The notes: generated by a model not told the origin, from the sequence alone. A DNA stretch of 64,000 nucleotides from Mesorhizobium sp. M9A.F.Ca.ET.002.03.1.2 (GCF_003952365.1 NZ_CP034443.1:5511001-5575000); one strand, 5' to 3'. Shown: positions 31,512 to 39,991, numbered from the stretch's first letter. Made by a program: numbers and translations.

Positions 31512-32690
31512 ATGCGATTGCGCTTGGAAATTCTCGCGGCGGTGCTTCTGGCCGCCACGGCGGCGCCAGCGGTGGCACAGCAATGCGGCGGCGATTTCGA
31601 GGCATGGAAGCAGGGCGTGGCGGCGGAGGCCAGGAACGCCGGCGTCGGCAATGCCGGCCTCGAGGCGCTGGAAGACGCCACCGCCGACGAAAAGGTGCTG
31701 GCGCGCGACCGCGCCCAGGGCGTCTTTACCCAGACCTTCATCGAATTCTCGAACCGCATGATCTCGGCCTATCGGCTGAAGCAGGGCGGCGCCAATCTGA
31801 AAAAATACGCCGACGTCTTTGCCCGCGCCGACCAGCAATTCGGCGTCCAGCCGCCGATCATCGCCGCCTTCTGGGCGCTGGAAACCGATTTTGGCGCCGT
31901 GCAGGGCGATTTCCACACGTTGAGCGCACTGGTCACGCTCTCGCATGACTGCCGCCGCCCGCAACTTTTTCGCCCGCAGATCGTGCCGCTGCTGACACTG
32001 ATCGATCGCGGCGTGGTGCCGACCGACGTCACCGGCGCCTGGGCGGGGGAAATCGGCCAGACTCAGATGCTGCCGTCCGACTATCTCAACCGCGGCGTCG
32101 ACGGCGACGGTGACGGGCTGGTCGACCTGCGCAGCAGCGCGCCTGATGTGATCATGACTACGGCCAACAAGATCATGTCGCGCGGCTGGAAACGCGACCA
32201 GCCCTGGATCGAGGAAGTCCGCGTGCCAGACGATATGCCGTGGGACCAGACCGGCCGCACCAACAAGCTGCCGCTGACGCAGTGGGCTGAGTGGGGTGTC
32301 ACCAACCCGAACGGCACGCCTCTTGTCGACAACGGCCTGAAGGCAGGTCTCGCGCTGCCCATGGGGCGCAAGGGGCCGGCCTTCCTCGTCTACGACAATT
32401 TCGACGTCTATCTCGAATGGAACCAGTCCTTCACCTATGCGCTGACCGCGGCAAATCTCGCCGCGCGGCTGGCGGGCGCGCCCCAATTCGATCCGCGCAA
32501 TCCCGAACCGGGCCTCAACGGAGACCAGATGAAGGCGCTGCAGACAAAGCTCGAAACCAAAGGCTATGACGTGGGAACAGTCGACGGCATCCTGGGCACC
32601 AACACCCGCGAGGCGATCCGCAAGGAGCAGACCAGGCTCGGCCTGCCGGTCGACGGCTGGCCGACGCCGGAGTTTTTGGCGAAGCTTTAA
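31512..32690 (+). CDS. MltB-family lytic murein transglycosylase with peptidoglycan-binding domain
   Basis: The 392-residue protein has a Sec signal peptide (LEILAAVLLAATAAPAVAQ), an SLT_2/MltB catalytic domain (about residues 25-320) and a C-terminal PG_binding_1 domain (about 335-390, GLNGDQMKALQTKLETKGYDVG). The catalytic glutamate is expected in IAAFWALETDFGAVQGDF, and AGEIGQTQMLPSDYLNRGVDGDGDG is the conserved second motif. Start chosen at ATG 31512 because GGAAGG lies six bases before it; an ATG two codons earlier is too close to that site. No lipobox, so it should be periplasmic and soluble. It follows the GH25 lysozyme gene. Confidence 0.93.
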   Translation: MRLRLEILAAVLLAATAAPAVAQQCGGDFEAWKQGVAAEARNAGVGNAGLEALEDATADEKVLARDRAQGVFTQTFIEFSNRMISAYRLKQGGANLKKYADVFARADQQFGVQPPIIAAFWALETDFGAVQGDFHTLSALVTLSHDCRRPQLFRPQIVPLLTLIDRGVVPTDVTGAWAGEIGQTQMLPSDYLNRGVDGDGDGLVDLRSSAPDVIMTTANKIMSRGWKRDQPWIEEVRVPDDMPWDQTGRTNKLPLTQWAEWGVTNPNGTPLVDNGLKAGLALPMGRKGPAFLVYDNFDVYLEWNQSFTYALTAANLAARLAGAPQFDPRNPEPGLNGDQMKALQTKLETKGYDVGTVDGILGTNTREAIRKEQTRLGLPVDGWPTPEFLAKL

Positions 32691-32696
32691 AGCGGG

Positions 32697-33590
32697 TCAT
32701 CGCCTGGCAAGCAGGAAATCGATGAAGACACGCAAGGCCGGCGGAACCTGCCGGGAGCTCGTATGATATAGGTAAAAGCCCGGAAATCGGGGCGACCAGG
32801 CGTCGAGAAAACGGATGAGCTTGCCGGCTTCGATCCACGGCCGAACCTGGTGTTCCAGCATGTAAGCGACGCCGACCCCATCCAGGACCGCCCTGATCAT
32901 CAGTTCCGTGTCGTTGACCGTCAGACCGCCGTTCACGGCTAGTTCCAAAGCGCGTTGGCCACGCGCGAACTCCCACCGATAGATGTTGCCGCCGCCGGGC
33001 CACTGGAAATTGATGCATTGGTGATGATGCAGGTCTGCGGGATGACGGGGGATGGGGCGATGCTCCAGGTAGCTGGGCGCGGCCACCGCGGCCATCTCCA
33101 GATCCTCGCTGAGTTTCACCGCCACCATGTCCTTATGCAGCCGCTCACCAAGCCTGATCCCGGCGTCGAATCGTCCCTCCACAATATCGGCCAGCATGTC
33201 GTCGACGATTATGGTGAGGGCAATATCGGGATAGGCGCGGCGGAAATCGCCAAGGATGGGAGCGATGAAACGCATGGCGGCGATGCGTGGAACGTTGATG
33301 CGCAGCGAGCCTGCCGGTCGATCGCGTGATGCATGCGCGTCGGCGACGGCCCCTTCCAGTTCGCTGAATGCCGGTGCGAGGCGAGCAAACAGCGTTTCGC
33401 CCGCTGCGGTCGGTGACACGCTGCGGGTCGTTCGGTTGAGCAGCCGGACACCGACACGCTCTTCCAGCCCGCGTATCGTCTGGCTAAGCGCTGGCGGCGA
33501 AACCCTGAGCTTGGTCGCAGCGCGGACAAAGCTGCCCTCCTCGACGATCGTCGCAAACGCCTTCAGCTCGGAAAACTCGCTCCCTCGCAT
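32697..33590 (-). CDS. LysR-family transcriptional regulator
   Basis: The 297-residue protein has an N-terminal winged helix-turn-helix (ELKAFATIVEEGSFVRAATKLRVSPPALSQTIRGLEERVGVRLLNRTTRSVSPT) and a periplasmic-binding-like effector domain from about residue 90. Start is ATG 33590; an open extension to 33611 lacks family similarity. It is transcribed divergently from an SDR gene across a 131-bp gap that holds two palindromes, the usual arrangement in which a LysR regulator controls its neighbour. The effector is unknown. Confidence 0.92.
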   Translation of the reverse strand: MRGSEFSELKAFATIVEEGSFVRAATKLRVSPPALSQTIRGLEERVGVRLLNRTTRSVSPTAAGETLFARLAPAFSELEGAVADAHASRDRPAGSLRINVPRIAAMRFIAPILGDFRRAYPDIALTIIVDDMLADIVEGRFDAGIRLGERLHKDMVAVKLSEDLEMAAVAAPSYLEHRPIPRHPADLHHHQCINFQWPGGGNIYRWEFARGQRALELAVNGGLTVNDTELMIRAVLDGVGVAYMLEHQVRPWIEAGKLIRFLDAWSPRFPGFYLYHTSSRQVPPALRVFIDFLLARR

Positions 33591-33600
33591 TATATACTCC

Positions 33601-33635
33601 AGGCTTAACAAGCCTGTTCGATAATAGGCTATTAT
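33601..33635. promoter_or_regulatory. Two adjacent palindromes in the LysR-SDR divergent region
   Basis: AGGCTT-AAC-AAGCCT (33601-33615) and ATAATAG-G-CTATTAT (33621-33635) are both perfect inverted repeats, separated by five bases. The second fits the 15-bp size of the T-N11-A LysR box. They lie immediately upstream of the lysR start and about 90 bp upstream of the SDR start, so either could be the regulator's binding site. Confidence 0.6.
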
Positions 33636-33721
33636 ATGAGCAATAGCATGCCCCTAACTTGCACGTGGGACGTCGCTCGGTTTGGAGCGGCCGTAGCCGG
33701 ACGAGAAAAGGGACAGCAGCT

Positions 33722-34453
33722 ATGTATCATTCGCTTGAAGGCAAAACCGCGCTCGTAACGGGCAGTTCGCGCGGCATCGGACGCGCCATCGCCGAGGGGC
33801 TCGCGGCAAACGGCGCGGCCGTGGTCGTCAACTATGTCGGCAACGAGAAAGCCGCTCAGGAAGCCGTTGCCGCCATCCGCGAGAATGGCGGAAAGGCTGT
33901 CGACATCCAGGCGGATATCTCCAGCGTTTCCGACATCCGCCGGTTGTTCGGTGAGGCCGAAAGGCAGATGGGGCCGATCGACATCGTCGTTGCCAATGTC
34001 GGCGTCGCCGTCATAAAGCCGCTGGTCGAAGCCACCGAAGCCGACTTCGACCACGTCTTCGACGTCAACGCCAGAGGCACCTTCTTCACGCTTCAGGAAG
34101 CGGCGCGCCGCGTGCGCGACGGTGGCCGCATCATCGCCGTCTCCACGGGCGGCACCAAGATGTACTTCACTCAGACGGCTCTCTATCTCGGCAGCAAAGG
34201 AGCCGTCGAACAGTTCGTCCGCGTTCTGTCGCGTGAACTCGGACCGCGCGGCATCACCGTGAATGCGCTTTCGCCAGGCTTTACCGACACCGACCTGCTG
34301 CCCGAGCGGGATCGCGCGATCGCCGCCGGCATGTCGCCCTTCGGCAGGATCGGAGCGCCACGCGACGTTGCCGATGTCGCGGTTTTCCTCGCCTCCGACG
34401 AGGCCCGCTGGCTGACCGGCGAGAACATCCAGGCCGGCGGCGGCGTGGCTTAG
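33722..34453 (+). CDS. SDR-family oxidoreductase
   Basis: This 243-residue classical short-chain dehydrogenase/reductase has the cofactor motif VTGSSRGIGRAIAEGLA, an NVG in place of the usual NNAG (IVVANVGVAV), the catalytic serine in AVSTGGTKM and the YLGSK (YxxxK) pair. The C-terminus carries PGFTDTDLLP and WLTGENIQAGGG, typical of the family. The residues after the glycine motif (NYVGNEKAA) suggest NADP(H), but substrate is unknown. It is divergent from the LysR gene and probably its target. Confidence 0.9.
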   Translation: MYHSLEGKTALVTGSSRGIGRAIAEGLAANGAAVVVNYVGNEKAAQEAVAAIRENGGKAVDIQADISSVSDIRRLFGEAERQMGPIDIVVANVGVAVIKPLVEATEADFDHVFDVNARGTFFTLQEAARRVRDGGRIIAVSTGGTKMYFTQTALYLGSKGAVEQFVRVLSRELGPRGITVNALSPGFTDTDLLPERDRAIAAGMSPFGRIGAPRDVADVAVFLASDEARWLTGENIQAGGGVA

Positions 34454-34464
34454 CCACCTATCGC

Positions 34465-35685
34465 TTAATCCGCCATCGTCTCCAGGCTGGCAAACCCTTC
34501 CGGCGCGTCGCCCTCGTCGAACGGCGTCGCCACCTCGACGAACGTGTCGGGGTAGAAGCCGTTGAACCGCGTCCTCAGCGACAGCGAATAGGCGCCGATA
34601 TGGCCGATCTCGATCCAGTCGCCGGTGTCGACCGTTTCCGGCAGCCAGAACGGCCGCGACAGAATGTCGACGGAATCGCAGGTCGCGCCGCACACCTTGA
34701 ACGGCACGATGGTCTTCTCCTCGCCATTGCGCGAGCGGATCGCGGGATCAGGAATGAAGCGCGCCGGCAGCGTGATCTTGCCGGTCCATGAATCCGACAA
34801 CGACGCCCAGATGCCGTCATTGATGTAGAGCCGCTTGCCCTTGCGCAGCAGCACGCGCACGATCAGCGACAGGCAGCGCGCCACGATCACCCTGCCCGGC
34901 TCCGCCACCAGCGGCATCTGGTCGAACTGGTATTCCTTCAAATCGCCGGACAGCCGCGACATGATCTGGCCGAGCGACGGCATCTCGATCTGCTTGCGGT
35001 TGGGATCATGGCCGTATTCGGCGGGAAAACCGCCGCCGACATCGAGCCCGGCAATGTCGAAACTGACGCGGTTGCGCACCCAGTCGGCCGAAGCCAGCGC
35101 CCGCTCATAGGTGTCGGGATCCTCGATCTGGCTGCCGACATGGAAGCACAGGCCGACCTTGTAGCCCGTCCGGTTCAGCCGTTCGGCCAGCTCGACCGCG
35201 TTGGCCGGCCCGGCGCCGAATTTCTTCGACAGTTCGTAGGCGGCCGATCCTTTCGTCTGGATGCGCACGAACACGGTGATCGCACCCGGATCGATATCGA
35301 GCGCCCGCACCACGCGGGTCAGCTTGGTGATCTCGTCCTCATGGTCGAGCGAGATGACGCGGATGCCATATTTCTCCAGCGCCAGCTTGATGTCCGACTG
35401 CGCCTTGACCGGATGCATGTAAAGCATCTCGGCATCGGGCGAGACCGCGCGCACGGCGGCGAACTCGCCGGGCGAGGCCACGTCGAAAGCATTGACGCCG
35501 GCCTCGACCAGTGCCTTCAGCACGATCTGCTCGCCGTTTGTCTTGACCGCATAGGCGGTCCTGCCGGGAAACATGCCCATGAACTGCCTGGCGTCGGCCT
35601 TCAGCACCTGCGGGCGGAAGCAGTAGACCGGATCGTCCGGACGAAGCGCCAGCGCCGCTTCGCGGGCATTTTCGAATCGCTGCAT
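34465..35685 (-). CDS. Ornithine/lysine decarboxylase, fold type III
   Basis: This 406-residue protein belongs to the eukaryotic-like ornithine decarboxylase family (PLP, alanine racemase fold), which produces putrescine or cadaverine. The PLP lysine is in RTAYAVKTN, and other family motifs are DVASPGEF, CFHVGSQ, LDVGGGFPAEYG, AEPGR and VCGATCDSVD with the catalytic cysteine. The N-terminus (MQRFENAREAA) fits rhizobial Lys/Orn decarboxylases. It converges on the SDR gene with a 12-bp gap. The 230 bp after its start hold nothing I can name. Substrate preference cannot be told. Confidence 0.9.
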   Translation of the reverse strand: MQRFENAREAALALRPDDPVYCFRPQVLKADARQFMGMFPGRTAYAVKTNGEQIVLKALVEAGVNAFDVASPGEFAAVRAVSPDAEMLYMHPVKAQSDIKLALEKYGIRVISLDHEDEITKLTRVVRALDIDPGAITVFVRIQTKGSAAYELSKKFGAGPANAVELAERLNRTGYKVGLCFHVGSQIEDPDTYERALASADWVRNRVSFDIAGLDVGGGFPAEYGHDPNRKQIEMPSLGQIMSRLSGDLKEYQFDQMPLVAEPGRVIVARCLSLIVRVLLRKGKRLYINDGIWASLSDSWTGKITLPARFIPDPAIRSRNGEEKTIVPFKVCGATCDSVDILSRPFWLPETVDTGDWIEIGHIGAYSLSLRTRFNGFYPDTFVEVATPFDEGDAPEGFASLETMAD

Positions 35686-35915
35686 GGAAGAATCCTCAAA
35701 ATCGGCCCGCGCACAATTAATCCAACCTATGCGTGAATGAAAACAATTCTGTGTCTCGCGCCCCTGACGGCCACGGCGCTACGCCAGCTGACAGGCAAGA
35801 CGACAGAAGTGCTAGCCCACCAATCCGGTTTCGGGTGGCCCTTGCCGTCAAACAGGATATGGCCTGAACAGGCGCCTGATTGGCTTGGCATCGGAGCCAT
35901 CTTGGAGGACGATCC

Positions 35916-36833
35916 ATGGCGATCACAACCACGACTGCAATGCGCGGACCCATGGTCCTGAAAGACTGGGCACAGCTTCTGCTGCTCGGCGCGATCTGGG
36001 GCGGCTCGTTCTTCTTTGCCCGCATTGCGGTTGCCGAGATTCCCCCGCTGGTGCTGGTGCTGTTTCGCGTCGCCATCGCGGCGCTGGCGCTGCAGCTTTA
36101 TCTCGGCCTGCGCGGTCCCTCCTTCCGCCTCGCCTTGCCGCATGCCGGCCTGTTCATCCTGCTGGCGCTCGCCAACAACGTCATTCCCTTCTCGCTGATC
36201 TTCGCCGGCCAGACCGAGCTTGGCGCCGGCGTCGCCTCGGTGCTCAATTCGACGACGCCGTTCTGGACGCTGATCCTCGCCAACGCGCTGACATCAGACG
36301 AAAAACTCTCCTGGAACAAGCTTGCCGGCATCGCGCTCGGCATCGTCGGCACGGCGGTGATGATCGGTCCCGGCCTGCTTGCCGGGCTGGGCGGCCCGGT
36401 CTGGGCGAAATTCGCGTTGATCGGCGCGTCGCTGTCCTATGCGGTTGCCCTGATGATAGCCCGCCGCTTCAAGGGCGTGCCGTCACCGGTCATCGCCACT
36501 GGACAATTGACCGCCTCGACCATCATCATGATCCCGGTCGTGCTGCTCGGCTATGGTCCTGCCAACTTGTTTTCGGCCTCGCTGCCGGTCTGGGCGGCGG
36601 TGTTGGCGCTGGCCCTGCTGTCCACCGCCTTCGCCTATATCCTCTATTTCAACCTCGTCGCCTCGGCCGGCGCCACCAACGCCTCGCTGGTCACGCTGAT
36701 CGTGCCGGCCAGCGCCATCCTGCTTGGCTTCCTGTTCCTGGGCGAACGGCTCGAATTGTTCGAACTCGGCGGCATGGCGCTGATTGCGCTCGGCCTCGTT
36801 ACCATCGACGGGCGCCTGTTCGGCCGACGGTAA
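35916..36833 (+). CDS. EamA/DMT-family transporter
   Basis: The 305-residue protein has two EamA repeats and about ten membrane helices, typical of drug/metabolite transporters that export or import small molecules. The first repeat begins WAQLLLLGAIWGGSFFFARIAVAEIPP and the second near VWAKFALIGASLSYAVALMIARRFKGVPSP, ending LGERLELFELGGMALIALGLVTID, the family end-of-repeat motif. Start at ATG 35916. Its TAA stop is the first three bases of repeat copy B. Substrate unknown; it lies divergently from the decarboxylase, so polyamine or amino-acid traffic is a guess only. Confidence 0.9.
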   Translation: MAITTTTAMRGPMVLKDWAQLLLLGAIWGGSFFFARIAVAEIPPLVLVLFRVAIAALALQLYLGLRGPSFRLALPHAGLFILLALANNVIPFSLIFAGQTELGAGVASVLNSTTPFWTLILANALTSDEKLSWNKLAGIALGIVGTAVMIGPGLLAGLGGPVWAKFALIGASLSYAVALMIARRFKGVPSPVIATGQLTASTIIMIPVVLLGYGPANLFSASLPVWAAVLALALLSTAFAYILYFNLVASAGATNASLVTLIVPASAILLGFLFLGERLELFELGGMALIALGLVTIDGRLFGRR

Positions 36834-36925
36834 TGCATGTCGCCCAAAAGTGCGTAGCGGTTTTGGGGCAACGACATGCATCAAACTAGAACCTAAAGCG
36901 CGTCGCATCCCAGACGCGCTTTAGG
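36833..36925. repeat. Bipartite intergenic repeat, copy B (short form)
   Basis: It begins TGCATGTCGCCC and is closed by GGGGCAACGACATGCA, then has a second hairpin CTAAAGCGCGTCGCATCCCA-GACGCGCTTTAG. It starts directly at the EamA stop codon: the TAA overlaps the TAATGCATG start of the element. Other copies are at 30417, 42477 and 51461. The stretch from 36926 to 37163 between this copy and the next promoter is AT-richer and shows no feature I can support. Confidence 0.8.
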
Positions 36926-37163
36926 GCGCCTCGTCCAATTGGCCGCGCAAAAGGATGCTCCAACTCTTTGAATTTTCCCATCGAGCCGAGAAATCGATTC
37001 CGATTTTCGACGGCGGTAGCGCTGCCATGCTTATTGTTGCCCCGGCTTCGACACAATTTATTCACAGGTCCGACGCCGGCTTTTGCCGAAGAGTTTCAAT
37101 AGCTAACGGCAAAAAGCAGGTCGCAAATTCCACAATCTCGTCGCATTGCAGCACATTTTCCGC

Positions 37164-37191
37164 TTGCCTGTGGCACAAATGACCCTAGACT
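37164..37191 (+). promoter_or_regulatory. Candidate promoter of the 28-residue protein gene
   Basis: TTGCCT (37164-37169) and TAGACT (37186-37191) are separated by 16 bp and lie about 30 bp before the small gene. This fits a housekeeping sigma-factor promoter in alphaproteobacteria. No other good pair was seen in the gap. Confidence 0.4.
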
Positions 37192-37223
37192 CTGCACATA
37201 GCTCTTTAAGAGGAGGCTATGAC

Positions 37224-37310
37224 ATGGGACTTACGAGGCCAATCAACGCATTGATGATTTGTGCTGCGTTTGCATTCATCGGAGCCCTTATTATGGGCTT
37301 TCTTCCGTAA
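37224..37310 (+). CDS. Small membrane protein, 28 residues
   Basis: A 29-codon frame with an ideal AGGAGG ribosome site seven bases before its ATG encodes a peptide that starts MGLTRPINALM and continues as one membrane helix (ICAAFAFIGALIMGFLP). A possible promoter precedes it and a strong bidirectional terminator follows 47 bp after the stop, so it looks like a complete transcription unit. I recall similar very short single-helix proteins in Rhizobiales without known function. Its size explains why gene callers would miss it. Confidence 0.7.
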   Translation: MGLTRPINALMICAAFAFIGALIMGFLP

Positions 37311-37357
37311 GCCGCCAGAGCGGGAGGAAGACCAGCACAGAATACTCCAAACCATTG

Positions 37358-37385
37358 AAAAGGCCGGGTTTTTACCCGGCCTTTT
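37358..37385. terminator. Strong bidirectional intrinsic terminator
   Basis: AAAAGGCCGGGT-TTTT-ACCCGGCCTTTT forms a 12-bp stem flanked by A on one side and T on the other. It lies between the small membrane-protein gene (+) and metF (-), and can end both transcripts. Confidence 0.85.
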
Positions 37386-37401
37386 GCGTTCCCACAGTCA
37401 T

Positions 37402-38319
37402 TTATGCCGCGGCTGATCCCGCAGCTTCAGCCTCATGCGAACGGATGCCGATCATGTGGCAGATGGCGAACGCCAGATCGGCCCGGTTCATGGTGTAGAA
37501 GTGGAAATCGCCGACGCCGCGTTCTACCAGATCCAGCACCTGCTCGGCCGCCACGGCCGCCGCAACCAGCGCATGCGTCTGCGGATCCTTCTGCAGCCCA
37601 TCGAAGCGCTCGGCCAGCCATGCCGGCACCAGCGCGCCGCAGCGCGACGAGAAATTGGCGACCTGGGTGAAATTATGCACCGGCAGTATGCCCGGCACGA
37701 TCGGTATGTAGATGCCGGCCCGCCGTGCCCGCTCGACATAGCGCTCGTAGAGATCATTGTCGAAGAAGAACTGGGTGATCGCCCGTGTCGCGCCATTGTC
37801 GACCTTGCGCTTCAGCATGTCGATGTCGGTGGCGAAATCCGGGCTCTCCGGATGCTTTTCCGGATAGGCGGAGACCGAGATGTCGAAATCGCCGACACCC
37901 TTCAGCGCCCCCACCAGTTCGGCACCATTGGCATAGCCGTCCGGATGCGGACGGTAGGCGGCGCCGACGCCCTCGGCCGGATCGCCGCGCAAGGCGACAA
38001 AGCGGGTGACCCCCATACCGGCGAATTCCTGGATGACCTCATCGACCTCGTGGCGTGCCGCATCGACGCACGTCATGTGCGCCGCCGGCGTCAGCGTCGT
38101 CTCGTTGAGGATGCGCTTGACCGTGCGCGCTGTGCGCTCGCGCGTCGAGCCGCCGGCGCCGTAGGTCACCGAGACGAAGTTCGGCTGGAGCGGCTCCAGC
38201 CTGGTGACGGTATCCCACAGCCTTGCTTCCATCTCGTCGGTCTTCGGCGGGAAGAACTCGAACGAAACCCTGATCTTGTCGCCGATGTCGGGACGGCGGG
38301 AAAAGCGGAACTGGTTCAT
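37402..38319 (-). CDS. metF: Methylenetetrahydrofolate reductase MetF
   Basis: MetF reduces 5,10-methylene-THF to 5-methyl-THF, the methyl donor for methionine synthesis. The 305-residue TIM-barrel flavoprotein shows VSFEFFPPKTDEME, NFVSVTYGAGGSTRERT, HMTCVD, FVALRGDPAEG and SVSAYPEKHPES, then AITQFFFDNDLYERYV and PGILPV, all typical of MetF. It starts on the base where the upstream ArsR-methyltransferase gene ends, so the two form an operon. The terminator at 37358 follows. Confidence 0.96.
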   Translation of the reverse strand: MNQFRFSRRPDIGDKIRVSFEFFPPKTDEMEARLWDTVTRLEPLQPNFVSVTYGAGGSTRERTARTVKRILNETTLTPAAHMTCVDAARHEVDEVIQEFAGMGVTRFVALRGDPAEGVGAAYRPHPDGYANGAELVGALKGVGDFDISVSAYPEKHPESPDFATDIDMLKRKVDNGATRAITQFFFDNDLYERYVERARRAGIYIPIVPGILPVHNFTQVANFSSRCGALVPAWLAERFDGLQKDPQTHALVAAAVAAEQVLDLVERGVGDFHFYTMNRADLAFAICHMIGIRSHEAEAAGSAAA

Positions 38320-39341
38320 CAGACGGTTTCCCCTATCGAATATGCATTGGCCGGCTGCGTGTCGTTGGAAGGATCGGCGATCAGCATGCGCTGGTCACGG
38401 CCGAGCCATAGTTTTACGGTGAGCCTGGCCTCGTTGCCGCCGCGCGGCTCGAATTCCTGGCTGTCCTCCATGTCGAGCCCGGCCTCGGAAAACCAATCGG
38501 CGATCTGCCGGTCGGAAAAGCCGAGCCGCATATGCGCGTGCTGGTCGCGCAGGAATTCCAGCGCGTGCGGTGCGAAATCGACGATCACCAGCCGGCCGGC
38601 CGGCCGCAGCAGCCTTGCTGCCTCGCGGATGGCGCGGGCGGGATCGTCGAGATAGTGCAGCACCTGGTGGATGGTGACGAGATCGAAGGCGTCGCGCTCG
38701 ACCGGTGGCGCAAAGATGTCGCCCTGGCGCACCTGCGCATTCGAAACGCCTGCTTTGTCGAGGTTGGCGCGCGCCACGGTCAGCATCTCGCGCGACATGT
38801 CGATGCCGACGCCGCGCCGGTAGAGCGGCGAAAAGATTTCGAGCAGCCGCCCGGTGCCGGTACCGAGATCGAGCATCGACTGGAATGGCCGTTTGCCGAC
38901 GAGCTTGAGCAGCGCTGTCTCGACGGCGCGGTCCGGCACATGCAGCGAGCGGATATGGTCCCAGCTTGCGGCATTTACGGAAAAATATTCAGCGGCGCGA
39001 TCCTGCCGCTTGCGCTTGACCGCTGCCAGCCGCTCGAGATCACGCTCGACCTGCGGGTCGGCACCCCGGATGCCGGAAACCAGCCGCAGCACGAAATCGC
39101 GCGCCGCATCCGAATCCGACAGCCGGAAGAAAGCCCACGAGCCCTCCTGGTAGCGGCCGATCAGTCCGGCCTCCAGCAAAAGCTTCAGGTGGCGCGAGAC
39201 GCGCGGCTGCGACTGGCCGAGGATTTCGGTGAGATCGGAGACGGTCAGGTCGCCGCGCGACAGCAACGCCAGGATGCGCAGCCGGCTGGATTCGGCCGCC
39301 GCCTTCAATGTATCTACCATAGTGTCGAGCGCGACATGCAT
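38319..39341 (-). CDS. ArsR-family regulator fused to a SAM-dependent methyltransferase
   Basis: The 340-residue protein has an ArsR-type winged helix (about residues 8-90: ESSRLRILALLSRGDLTVSDLTEILGQSQPRVSRHLKLLLEAGLI) fused to a class I methyltransferase (about 150-320: MLDLGTGTGRLLEIF, VGIDMSREMLTVA, VRQGDIFAPP, HQVLHYLDDPARA). Metal-binding cysteines of classical ArsR sensors are absent. Because it sits directly upstream of metF, the methyltransferase part could sense SAM or SAH rather than methylate a substrate, coupling metF expression to methyl status; that is inference. A perfect 16-bp palindrome lies 24 bp before its start. Confidence 0.88.
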   Translation of the reverse strand: MHVALDTMVDTLKAAAESSRLRILALLSRGDLTVSDLTEILGQSQPRVSRHLKLLLEAGLIGRYQEGSWAFFRLSDSDAARDFVLRLVSGIRGADPQVERDLERLAAVKRKRQDRAAEYFSVNAASWDHIRSLHVPDRAVETALLKLVGKRPFQSMLDLGTGTGRLLEIFSPLYRRGVGIDMSREMLTVARANLDKAGVSNAQVRQGDIFAPPVERDAFDLVTIHQVLHYLDDPARAIREAARLLRPAGRLVIVDFAPHALEFLRDQHAHMRLGFSDRQIADWFSEAGLDMEDSQEFEPRGGNEARLTVKLWLGRDQRMLIADPSNDTQPANAYSIGETV

Positions 39342-39365
39342 GCGAGCATTCTCTTTGAAAAAGAT

Positions 39366-39381
39366 ATAAACATATGTTTAT
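39366..39381. promoter_or_regulatory. Perfect 16-bp palindrome, candidate ArsR-type operator
   Basis: ATAAACAT-ATGTTTAT is fully self-complementary, AT-rich in a GC-rich genome, and lies just upstream of the ArsR-methyltransferase-metF operon. ArsR-family dimers bind such inverted repeats at the start of their own genes, so autoregulation is the simple reading. Confidence 0.65.
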
Positions 39382-39408
39382 GTCGATTTTGATAGGCTTG
39401 CAAGCGCT

Positions 39409-39470
39409 ATGTCGCTTCCGGACAAGAAAATGACGCATGCGTGGCGGATCGCGCAAAACCGGAAGCATGA
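39409..39470. repeat. Possible rhizobial REP-like element
   Basis: GTCGCTTCCGG and CCGGAAGC form an inverted pair about 50 bp apart around GCATGCGT. Read on the minus strand it contains ATGCTTCCGGTTTTG, resembling the CCGGTTTT core of a common rhizobial intergenic repeat and the element at 41464. The resemblance is partial, so this is a weak call. Confidence 0.35.
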
Positions 39471-39484
39471 TCGAGGCCAAACCC

Positions 39485-39991
39485 ATGTTCGAAACGCGCG
39501 ACGGCGAAAAGCTTCTGGAAACCGATCCGGCCAATATGCCGCCGGACGGTCATGTCGTCTTCATCGGTCGCATAACCTCACCCTGGACCACGCGGGAGAC
39601 TTGCCCCAAGAACATGAAAGCCGCGCGGGAAACGGGGCAGCCGGCGGTTCTCACGATCGACCAGCGCTATCGTAACGGCCTGCTTGGCCTGGAACGCGCC
39701 AGCCACATCATCATCCTGACCTGGCTGCACCACGCGCCGCGTCAACTGATCGTGCAGAAACCCCGCCATGCGGCCGAACCGAAAGGCGTTTTTGCGCTGC
39801 GCTCCCCTGCCCGGCCGAACCCAGTCGGGCTGCATATCGCAAAGCTCGTCGCCCTCGACATCGGCACCGGCCGCATCGATCTCGACGCCATCGACGTCCT
39901 CGACGGCACACCGGTCATCGACATCAAGCCTTATTTCGCTTCGACCGATGCCTTTGCCGAGGCGACCATGGCCGGACGCGACGAACGATGA
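39485..39991 (+). CDS. trmO: tRNA (adenine(37)-N6)-methyltransferase TrmO (TsaA-like)
   Basis: TrmO methylates N6 of t6A37 in certain tRNAs. The 168-residue protein belongs to the YaeB/TsaA beta-barrel family: FIGRITSPWTTRETCPKNM, the SAM-site core ALRSPARPNPVGLHIAKLVAL and DVLDGTPVIDIKPYF are diagnostic. I chose ATG 39485 because GAGG lies eight bases upstream; an ATG at 39467 lies within a repeat and has a poor site. It overlaps the next gene by 4 bp. Confidence 0.88.
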   Translation: MFETRDGEKLLETDPANMPPDGHVVFIGRITSPWTTRETCPKNMKAARETGQPAVLTIDQRYRNGLLGLERASHIIILTWLHHAPRQLIVQKPRHAAEPKGVFALRSPARPNPVGLHIAKLVALDIGTGRIDLDAIDVLDGTPVIDIKPYFASTDAFAEATMAGRDER

